Positions 1-6,058 of a stretch of DNA of 61,295 nucleotides are shown here, piece by piece. Made by a program: the position numbers and the translations under genes. The DNA comes from Candidatus Methylomirabilis sp. GTDB lineage: Bacteria > Muiribacteriota > Ozemobacteria > Ozemobacterales > Ozemobacteraceae. The stretch is taken from assembly GCA_020722725.1 (NCBI GenBank), contig DYKG01000018.1:1-61295 (forward strand). The letters are read 5' to 3'. Each line of letters begins with the position of its first letter. The first letter of the stretch is position 1. Under the pieces are notes generated by a model. That model was not told the DNA's origin, made no database searches, and saw only the letters and a program-made list of their open reading frames with translations.

Positions 1-152
1 ATCTCAGTTCTTCAGAATCCAGAATAAGAGATGCTGACATTGCCATGGAAATGATTGAATTCACCAGAAATCAGATCATTCAGCAGTCGGGTACCGCAAT
101 GCTGGCTCAGGCCAATATGGTTCCGCAGGGTGTATTGCAGCTTCTGGGCTGA
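1..152 (+). CDS. flagellin, C-terminal fragment (5' end outside window)
   Basis: The reading frame enters from the left edge and stops with TGA at 150-152. The last 49 residues match the C-terminal D1/D0 helix of the two complete flagellins downstream: an [13 protein letters not shown] stretch, then MIEFTRNQI, then GTAMLAQAN, ending in a short hydrophobic tail. It is therefore the first of at least three tandem flagellin genes on this strand. Only the export and polymerisation helix is visible, so size and central domain are unknown. Identity as a flagellin C-terminus is secure. Confidence 0.95.
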   Translation, partial: LSSSESRIRDADIAMEMIEFTRNQIIQQSGTAMLAQANMVPQGVLQLLG

Positions 153-199
153 AAGACTGAATAGTTGAAAACTTAAGGTGCTTATTTCCGAACGACGGT

Positions 200-246
200 C
201 CCTGTGCCGCAGTATTTTTGCTGATTGCAGAAACTGCAGCACAGGG
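200..246 (+). other. long hairpin downstream of the first flagellin
   Basis: CCCTGTGC (200-207) pairs with GCACAGGG (239-246), and an inner CAGT/ACTG stem (210-213 with 233-236) continues it. There is no U-run after it, so it is not a classical intrinsic terminator. It may mark the 3' end of the upstream flagellin mRNA, a Rho-linked terminator or an mRNA-stability element. The pairing is seen; the role is inferred. Confidence 0.5.
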
Positions 247-257
247 AAGCCTCTGTC

Positions 258-292
258 CAGGCTCATCTGCTATGAAATAGCGGATGGGCCTG
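258..292 (+). other. 15-bp hairpin between flagellin genes
   Basis: Bases 258-272 pair with 278-292 around a five-base loop TGAAA. All fifteen positions pair, two of them as G-U, which is unlikely by chance. With the hairpin at 200-246 it fills most of the 299-base spacer between the first and second flagellins. No T-tract follows, so its role (attenuator, processing site, 3'-end protection) is open. Confidence 0.5.
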
Positions 293-349
293 CCTTGGTG
301 TGGTTCTGTACAAAATTTAAGAAAAAGCAAGCGATTTTTGAAGGGCAGG

Positions 350-358
350 TGGTATAAT
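350..358 (+). promoter_or_regulatory. extended -10 promoter (TGGTATAAT) for flagellin 2
   Basis: TGGTATAAT fits the TGnTATAAT extended -10 form of sigma-70-type promoters and lies 93 bases before the flagellin ATG. No good -35 hexamer is visible, as is usual for extended -10 promoters. A start near 365 would put the AGGATG at 376 and both hairpins at 401-446 inside the transcript. I see no sigma-28 box here, unlike upstream of the flaG-fliD group. Confidence 0.45.
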
Positions 359-400
359 CAGATAGTAAAGCAATCAGGATGAAGTGAAAATATATATCAG

Positions 401-446
401 CCTGCGCAGGGATGCGTAGGGCAACACATCGATTCATGGAGGAATC
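401..446 (+). promoter_or_regulatory. twin-hairpin flagellin leader, candidate CsrA site pair
   Basis: Hairpin A: CCTGCGC (401-407) pairs with GCGTAGG (414-420) around loop AGGGAT. Hairpin B: GATTC (431-435) pairs with GAATC (442-446) around loop ATGGAG, and the Shine-Dalgarno GGAGG starts inside that loop. Both loops are six bases of the ANGGAN type preferred by CsrA/RsmA. A further CAGGATGAAG lies at 375-384. The same arrangement recurs at 2909-2948 and 5402-5440. Binding by CsrA is inference from the motif. Confidence 0.6.
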
Positions 447-451
447 AAATT

Positions 452-2713
452 ATGTCTCTAAGGATTAATCAGAATGTGTTATCTCTGAGAACCTACGGGA
501 CACTGTCGAGCACCGCCGATAAGCTGGAAAAGTCTATTGGCAGGCTCAGTTCGGGCCAGCGTATCAACAGTGCTGCTGATGATGCGGCGGGTCTGGCAAT
601 CAGCGAAAAAATGCGCCGACAGATCCGTGGTTTATCGCGGGCGAAGCTGAACGCCCAGGATGGCATTTCCATGGTTCAGACTGCAGAAGGGGCAATGAAC
701 GAAGCCCAGAGTATTCTGCAGCGTATGCGTGAGCTGGCAACCCAGTCAGCGAACGACACTCTGACCAGCAATGACCGTCTCGAAATTCAGAAAGAGGTGG
801 TTCAGCTCAAGGATGAGCTCAACCGCATCGCCACCACTACCGAGTTCAACACGAAAAAGCTGCTTGATGGCAGTCAGACCGCTCTGGTCAGTTCGAGTTC
901 GCAGGCGGTTTCCGGGTTGGTAAATGGTACCTCTTTCTCGGGAAGTGGTGACTTCGACGTGAGCATTGCTCTAATTGCCGGTGGCATCTCGCAGATGCAG
1001 CGCAGCCAGATTTTCAGAAAAAATGATGGCAGCGGCAATCTTGCGGATGGTGGCACGCAATTGCAGAGCATTGCCCAGTTCTACGATGAAAATGGCGTCT
1101 TTGTTCTTGACACGCCGCAGGTTCTCACACTGACCGGTAATGGTCATGAGACCAGGATAACCCTTGACGGGTTGATGACTCTCGATAACCTGGCAGCCGA
1201 CCTGCAGAATGCTCTGGTCAGCAGCTCAGGCCTTGAGATCGAAGGTTCGCGGGGGGCGGTGGTAAACACTGTTCAAACCGATATTGCCGGAGAAGGTGGC
1301 TACATTCAGCTGATTTCTGGCTTTGTTGGTGATTCCGGGCGCTTCAGCATGGCATCTGATGAAAAGGTCATTCAGGCGATGGGTTTTTCGATAAGCCGCG
1401 AATCGCAGAACAGTCAGGTGGAGCTAAGTTCTAAGGATGCTTTCGGCAATCTCAGAACGGTTCGTCTCGAAGGTAACAACGCATCAGGACTGCTGGATGG
1501 CATCGATGTGAATTTCGTTTCCCAATCTGCCCAGATTGCTGGAACCAAGGGTATTGAGCTCGGAATGCGATTCACTACGAATCAGACGTTCTCGATCTCG
1601 GTCAATGGTACGGCAATAGCAATAAACGTGGTTTACAGTGCTACTCATGGCTGGACTATGGAAGGCATCGCCAGATCGATCAATGACCAGATCGAGGCGG
1701 GTGCGGCTGGGCTAAAAGGTCTGAGTGCATCGGTGAACGATGGTGAAATCCGTTTAACCTACGAAAAGCCGGCTTCTGCCTCGGCAACTGTTGCAAATAC
1801 CATAGTAATTGCCAATGCTACAGGCAGTGCAGATTCAATAGGCTTTTCCGATGGTACCTACAGCGGTTTTGTCGATGCGAAAAAGAACATGGATGATACG
1901 GCGTGGGGCTTCAGCCGATATGTTGCTTCGTCCAAATATGGCTTTAGTCCTGGTGCAGTTCAGGTCAGTGTTGGCGATGGGGTTGGCAATGTGGTTCTGT
2001 CATTGATGACAACCATAGGCACAGCAACCGGCACGGCAGCCGACATGGTTTTGTTCACCACATTTCAGGCCAATGCGAACAATGCTTTCGATACGGCAAC
2101 TGTGTTGATCAGGGTTGACCAGGTTGGTTCGGCAATGGCATTCACTTCGCTACGAGTTGGTACTGAGCATGTTGACAATGCTGCGGCCAATACCAGCATG
2201 GTTACCATCGGCAGTTTCACCGCGAATACTGCTACCGCTCTGCTCGACAAGCTTGGGCTGGCAACCGGAACCGCCAAGGGCAGCGGCGATGCGAACTTCA
2301 AGGTTCATGTCGTTGACAACCAGGCGCAGTTCCAGCTCGGAGCTGATCAGGGTCAGGTCATGAAACTGAGTATTGCCAATATGTCAACTCGGGCTCTTGG
2401 CGTTGATAACATTGATATGAGCTCGGTCGCCGGGGCAAATGAAGCGATGGGAGTGCTGGGAAAAGCTCTCGACAGGGTCTCTTCTGAAAGAGCCAAGCTG
2501 GGAGCTTACCAGAATCGCCTCGAGCATTCGGTCACCAACATTGACAGCATGTACACCAACATGGTCTCGGCAGAATCAAGAATCAGAGATACGGATATTG
2601 CACTGGAAATGATAGAATTCACGAAACAGCAGATTATTTCACAGGCCGGCACCGCAATGCTGGCTCAGGCAAATATCATTCCGCAGGGGGTACTTGACCT
2701 GTTAAGGAAATGA
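452..2713 (+). CDS. large flagellin (753 aa)
   Basis: Structural subunit of the flagellar filament. The N-terminal ~140 residues carry the D0/D1 signature (MSLRINQNV start, RLSSGQRINSAADDAAGLAI, LNRIA, FNTKKLLDG) and the last ~90 residues carry the C-terminal D1/D0 helix with SESRIRDTDIA and GTAMLAQAN. Between them lies about 500 residues of variable, Ser/Thr-rich, surface-exposed D2/D3-type sequence, making the protein much longer than typical 280-500-residue flagellins. The start ATG follows GGAGG with a normal spacing. It is a close full-length paralog of the next gene, so the pair arose by duplication. The exposed Ser/Thr residues are plausible sites for the nonulosonate made by the cluster at 21.9-30.3 kb. 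Confidence 0.97.
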   Translation: MSLRINQNVLSLRTYGTLSSTADKLEKSIGRLSSGQRINSAADDAAGLAISEKMRRQIRGLSRAKLNAQDGISMVQTAEGAMNEAQSILQRMRELATQSANDTLTSNDRLEIQKEVVQLKDELNRIATTTEFNTKKLLDGSQTALVSSSSQAVSGLVNGTSFSGSGDFDVSIALIAGGISQMQRSQIFRKNDGSGNLADGGTQLQSIAQFYDENGVFVLDTPQVLTLTGNGHETRITLDGLMTLDNLAADLQNALVSSSGLEIEGSRGAVVNTVQTDIAGEGGYIQLISGFVGDSGRFSMASDEKVIQAMGFSISRESQNSQVELSSKDAFGNLRTVRLEGNNASGLLDGIDVNFVSQSAQIAGTKGIELGMRFTTNQTFSISVNGTAIAINVVYSATHGWTMEGIARSINDQIEAGAAGLKGLSASVNDGEIRLTYEKPASASATVANTIVIANATGSADSIGFSDGTYSGFVDAKKNMDDTAWGFSRYVASSKYGFSPGAVQVSVGDGVGNVVLSLMTTIGTATGTAADMVLFTTFQANANNAFDTATVLIRVDQVGSAMAFTSLRVGTEHVDNAAANTSMVTIGSFTANTATALLDKLGLATGTAKGSGDANFKVHVVDNQAQFQLGADQGQVMKLSIANMSTRALGVDNIDMSSVAGANEAMGVLGKALDRVSSERAKLGAYQNRLEHSVTNIDSMYTNMVSAESRIRDTDIALEMIEFTKQQIISQAGTAMLAQANIIPQGVLDLLRK

Positions 2714-2732
2714 TTAGAATCAGTAGCTCCTG

Positions 2733-2767
2733 GGGCTGTTGCGCTTTTGGGTGCAGCAGCCCTTTTT
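2733..2767 (+). terminator. intrinsic terminator after flagellin 2
   Basis: GGGCTGTTGC (2733-2742) pairs with GCAGCAGCCC (2753-2762), a ten-base stem with one G-U, followed at once by five T residues. It lies 20 bases after the flagellin stop codon and fits a Rho-independent terminator, so the next flagellin is probably transcribed separately. Confidence 0.85.
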
Positions 2768-2908
2768 CATTTGCAGCTTTCTATAATTTTTTCCAGTAGA
2801 AATGCCGTTAAATAGAGATGGCGAAAAATCTTTTTTTGCTAATCTAAATTCGGAGGTGTAATTGAGACCTTCCTGACAATTGAATCGCAAAGGATGTAAG
2901 TGAGCCTG

Positions 2909-2948
2909 TCGCGCAGGGAAGCGCGGAATCAAGATTCAAGGAGGAATC
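2909..2948 (+). promoter_or_regulatory. twin-hairpin flagellin leader, candidate CsrA site pair
   Basis: Hairpin A: TCGCGC (2909-2914) pairs with GCGCGG (2921-2926) around loop AGGGAA. Hairpin B: GATTC (2933-2937) pairs with GAATC (2944-2948) around loop AAGGAG, overlapping the Shine-Dalgarno sequence of the next flagellin. The A stem differs in sequence from the copy at 401-420 yet still pairs. An AAAGGATGT at 2889-2897, very close to the CsrA consensus, sits upstream at the place of the CAGGATG of the first leader. Confidence 0.6.
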
Positions 2949-2952
2949 AATT

Positions 2953-5217
2953 ATGTCACTTCGAGTTAATCACAATGTTACCGCCATGCGGGCCTATACA
3001 GACCTGGCAGGCGTTTCCAGCAGACTTGACAAATCAGTCGAAAGATTGAGTTCAGGCTTGAGAATCACCAGGGCTGCCGATGATGCAGCCGGCCTTACAA
3101 TAAGCGAGAAGTTGAGAAGACAGGTTCGCGGGCTCGCAAGAGCTGCGCTGAATGCCCAGGACGGAATCTCGATGATTCAGTCGGCTGAGGGCGCCTTAAA
3201 CGAAACTCACAGCATCCTTCATCGAATGCGGGAACTGGCAGTGCAGTCGGCGAACGACACTTTGACCAGTAATGACCGTTTAGAGATTCAGAAGGAAGTC
3301 ATTCAGCTGAAAAACGATCTTAACCGGATCGCCTATAACACTGAGTTTAATACCAAAAAACTGCTAGATGGCAGTCAGAGCGCCATAATCAGCACTGATT
3401 CGCGTTTTGTTAAGGGGCTGGTCAAGGGGCCGGCGATGCGTGGTGGCGATTACAGCGTCAGTCTGGCTCTGCTCGAAAGCGGGGTTGCTCAGATGCAGCG
3501 CACCCAGATATTCAAGCTGGTTGGCAAGGCAGACGAGCTGGCAAAAGGCGATACAATGCTGCAAAGCATTACTCAGTTCTATGATGGTAACGGTGTTTTC
3601 ATTCTGGATGAGCCCCAGATTCTGACTCTGAACGGTAATAACCGGTCAGCCGAGATTGTTTTGGATTCGTTCACAACGCTGGATAATCTTGCTGCAGCCA
3701 TTCAGAACGCAATTGTCGATGAAATCGATGGTCTCGACATAAAAAATTCACAGGTAAAAGTGACAAATACCGCACAAACCTCTTTTGCGGGTGATGGCGG
3801 TTATCTTGAAATTCTTTCGGGAATGATTGGCGAGCCAGGTTTGATCAGCTTTGCCGGCAATCAGCAGTTGATCGATGCAATGGCCGTTTCGACCAGTCGT
3901 GCTGCCAGGGATAACTTTATCGAAGCGGCGCTGACCGATGCCGATGGCAAGACTGTCGTAACCCGGGTTGACTGCGATCGCGTAAGCGGTCTGCTTGACG
4001 GCATCGACATTCAGTTCGCATCGCAACCGGCGCAGATTGCCAGTACCCGTGGGCTGGTTCAGGGGTTGTATTTCTCGGCAAGCGACAGCTTCACGGTCAA
4101 TGCCAACGGTCAGAATATAACGCTGGTTATCAGTGCCGGTTATCGCACCCTTGAGGGAATTGCACGCAGCATCAACCTGCAGGTTACTACCGCAATCGGG
4201 CCGGCATCGTTGAAAGGTCTGTCGGCATCGGTTATCGACGGCGAAATCAGGCTAAGCTTTTATCCGCCGGCGTCAGCCAGCTCTACTTTTGGCACGACAA
4301 TCAGAATCACCAATGCGCCCGAAGTCTCGGTTCTTGGTTTTCGAAACGGCACTTACGCCGGATTTGTCGACAGTCAGAAAAGCGAAGATTATCTTGCATG
4401 GGGCTTTTCGAAATATATGCCAGGAGTTGCTTCTGGTGAAATAACCGCCATCGAGATCAGTGACGGCGTGGGAACTGTGGTGATCAACATCTGCACTGCA
4501 CTGGGCACGGCAGTTGGTTCGGCTACCCTTGCCGATATGGTGAGTTTTGACGCGTTCAAAACCTTTGTCAACAGCCAGCTCAGCGCTGCTACGGTTGCCA
4601 TCAGACTTGATCAGGTCGATAATGCCATGGCATTTACTTCGACGCGAATTGGCGAAGAGAAAATCTCTGATTACCAGACTTATTCGAGCATCGTGTCAAT
4701 AAAAGCGGTTACGGTTACCGGTGCTCTGGTTTCCGCTACTGAATCACTGCTTGACTATTTCGATCTGGAAGCGGGCAGTCGCAGCGGTCGCGGCAACACA
4801 AATTTCCGCATGCATGTCAAGGATGTTGACCCGCAGTATCATATCGGAGCCAACCAGATGGAAGTAATGAAGATATCAATGTCTGACATGTCGGCAGATG
4901 CGCTGGGAGTGTCAAAACTCGACCTGACAACGGTTGAGGGAGCTGAACGGGCAATGGGAAAACTCAACAAGGCGATCGACATGGTTTCTTCTGAACGTTC
5001 AAAGCTTGGGGCTTACCAGAACCGTCTCGAATACACGATCAACAATCTGCGCAACATGCATGGCAATGCCATGGCTTCCGAATCACGCATTCGCGACGCG
5101 GATATTGCATCGGAAATGATTGAATTTACAAGAAACCAGGTGGTTAATCAGACTGCAACTGCAATGCTGGCTCAGGCAAATTCTCAGGCATCAGGAATTT
5201 TGCAGCTGCTTCAATAG
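2953..5217 (+). CDS. large flagellin (754 aa)
   Basis: Second complete flagellin and the third in the tandem array. N-terminal (MSLRVNHNV, RLSSGLRITRAADDAAGLTI) and C-terminal ([28 protein letters not shown]) D0/D1 regions are intact. The ~500-residue central region aligns along its length with the preceding flagellin but has diverged clearly, so the two filaments or filament segments may differ on the surface. Start ATG follows AGGAGG. No clear U-run terminator follows it. Multiple flagellins of this kind are often expressed at different times or positions in the filament; that is inference here. Confidence 0.97.
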   Translation: MSLRVNHNVTAMRAYTDLAGVSSRLDKSVERLSSGLRITRAADDAAGLTISEKLRRQVRGLARAALNAQDGISMIQSAEGALNETHSILHRMRELAVQSANDTLTSNDRLEIQKEVIQLKNDLNRIAYNTEFNTKKLLDGSQSAIISTDSRFVKGLVKGPAMRGGDYSVSLALLESGVAQMQRTQIFKLVGKADELAKGDTMLQSITQFYDGNGVFILDEPQILTLNGNNRSAEIVLDSFTTLDNLAAAIQNAIVDEIDGLDIKNSQVKVTNTAQTSFAGDGGYLEILSGMIGEPGLISFAGNQQLIDAMAVSTSRAARDNFIEAALTDADGKTVVTRVDCDRVSGLLDGIDIQFASQPAQIASTRGLVQGLYFSASDSFTVNANGQNITLVISAGYRTLEGIARSINLQVTTAIGPASLKGLSASVIDGEIRLSFYPPASASSTFGTTIRITNAPEVSVLGFRNGTYAGFVDSQKSEDYLAWGFSKYMPGVASGEITAIEISDGVGTVVINICTALGTAVGSATLADMVSFDAFKTFVNSQLSAATVAIRLDQVDNAMAFTSTRIGEEKISDYQTYSSIVSIKAVTVTGALVSATESLLDYFDLEAGSRSGRGNTNFRMHVKDVDPQYHIGANQMEVMKISMSDMSADALGVSKLDLTTVEGAERAMGKLNKAIDMVSSERSKLGAYQNRLEYTINNLRNMHGNAMASESRIRDADIASEMIEFTRNQVVNQTATAMLAQANSQASGILQLLQ

Positions 5218-5331
5218 ATTGAAGGGAGATAGTAGTAAAAAATAGTAGAAAAAAAGACTTATAAAGCTAAAAAAATATGAAAATGGCGTCTAATATTTGA
5301 TTATTCTCTGAATTTGTCTAAAAACTGCCGC

Positions 5332-5357
5332 TAAATATTTGCGGCAATGGTCGATAA
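5332..5357 (+). promoter_or_regulatory. sigma-28 (FliA)-type promoter with overlapping inverted repeat
   Basis: TAAA (5332-5335), 14 bases, then GTCGATAA (5350-5357). The enterobacterial FliA consensus is TAAA-N15-GCCGATAA, so this matches with one base change and a one-base shorter spacer. An inverted repeat TGCCGC (5326-5331) and GCGGCA (5341-5346) overlaps the -35 side, a possible operator. Predicted transcription from about 5365 would include the twin-hairpin leader at 5402-5440 and serve the flaG-fliD group. Confidence 0.6.
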
Positions 5358-5401
5358 TATAAGTGTAGATAGGCGAAAGTGTAACTTTTTTGCCCATCAT
5401 A

Positions 5402-5440
5402 GGCAGGGATGCCGCTGAAAATTGATTCACGGAGGAATCA
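5402..5440 (+). promoter_or_regulatory. third twin-hairpin leader, candidate CsrA site pair
   Basis: Hairpin A: GGC (5402-5404) pairs with GCC (5411-5413) around loop AGGGAT. Hairpin B: TGATTC (5423-5428) pairs with GAATCA (5435-5440) around loop ACGGAG, which overlaps the Shine-Dalgarno GGAGG of the 65-codon ORF at 5445. The same layout precedes both complete flagellins, although the gene that follows here is not a flagellin. Confidence 0.55.
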
Positions 5441-5444
5441 TAAG

Positions 5445-5642
5445 ATGTTTATATGGTCACAATCTACAGAGAATGTACAAATGCCTTCGGCCACATTTAA
5501 TGCGCCGGGCAATCTGGCTCGAAAAAGCAGAGCCGAAAAACTTTCATTTAATACCGTAACCAAAATGCTTTTCCATTTCGAAAAGCATGATTCCAATATT
5601 TTGGACGTTTGTGAAAGGAGCGTGGATCGGAATGGATATTAA
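5445..5642 (+). CDS. small ORF (65 aa) heading the flaG-fliD operon
   Basis: ATG at 5445 is preceded by GGAGG at 5431-5435 in the same leader used by the flagellins. The 65-residue product (starting MFIWSQSTENVQ) has no signal peptide or family I recognise, is basic in the middle and ends 11 bases inside flaG, so translation of the two would be coupled. It could be a true small flagellar protein, a regulatory leader ORF that transmits leader control to flaG, or the eroded remnant of a lost gene. The ribosome-binding context is strong; the function is unknown. Confidence 0.5.
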   Translation: MFIWSQSTENVQMPSATFNAPGNLARKSRAEKLSFNTVTKMLFHFEKHDSNILDVCERSVDRNGY

Positions 5643-6021
5643 TGGTGTAAACAGACCTCCAGTTGAAAATTTACCATCATCTTCTACTTCTGATGGCAAG
5701 TTCAGTTCTCATGAGACTCCTGAACTGGAAAAAGTAGAAGGATTTCAGTCGCCGGAAAAAGCACCTGCCGAATCGCAGAAAGAAAATCAAGAGAAAAATG
5801 AGGAAAAACTCAAGGAAGCGGTCGATAAGATTAATAAGACTGCGGTAATTTTTGACCGTTCGCTGCGCTTTCAGGTTCATGAAGGCACGCATCGGACGAT
5901 GGTATCAGTGGTTGACATTGTTAAAGACAAGGTTATACGGCAGATTCCTCAGGAGGAAGTGCTCGACCTGGTAGCCAAAATGCAGGATTACATCGGTCTT
6001 ATTTTTGACAAGAAGGCCTGA
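5632..6021 (+). CDS. flaG: FlaG family flagellar protein (129 aa)
   Basis: The C-terminal half has the FlaG signature: SLRFQVHEGTHRTMVSVVD, then VIRQIPQEEVLDL and a final IGLIFDKKA-type end. The N-terminal ~60 residues are a low-complexity, charged Pro/Ser/Glu linker, as in other FlaG proteins. FlaG influences filament length in several bacteria, though its mechanism is not well defined. I chose ATG 5632 because AAAGGAG lies at 5614-5620; an upstream in-frame ATG at 5587 lacks such a site. It overlaps the preceding small ORF and is followed by fliD after 37 bases, the usual flaG-fliD order. Confidence 0.92.
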   Translation: MDINGVNRPPVENLPSSSTSDGKFSSHETPELEKVEGFQSPEKAPAESQKENQEKNEEKLKEAVDKINKTAVIFDRSLRFQVHEGTHRTMVSVVDIVKDKVIRQIPQEEVLDLVAKMQDYIGLIFDKKA

Positions 6022-6058
6022 TAAATAGAAGCGGGCTTTTACTGGCAGGAGGTACAAT

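Noticed and set aside
1051..1065. Sigma-54-like promoter TGGCACG-CAA-TTGCA inside the flagellin gene
   Set aside because: The GG and GC elements are one base closer than the strict sigma-54 spacing, and the site lies within conserved-frame coding sequence, so it is probably chance.
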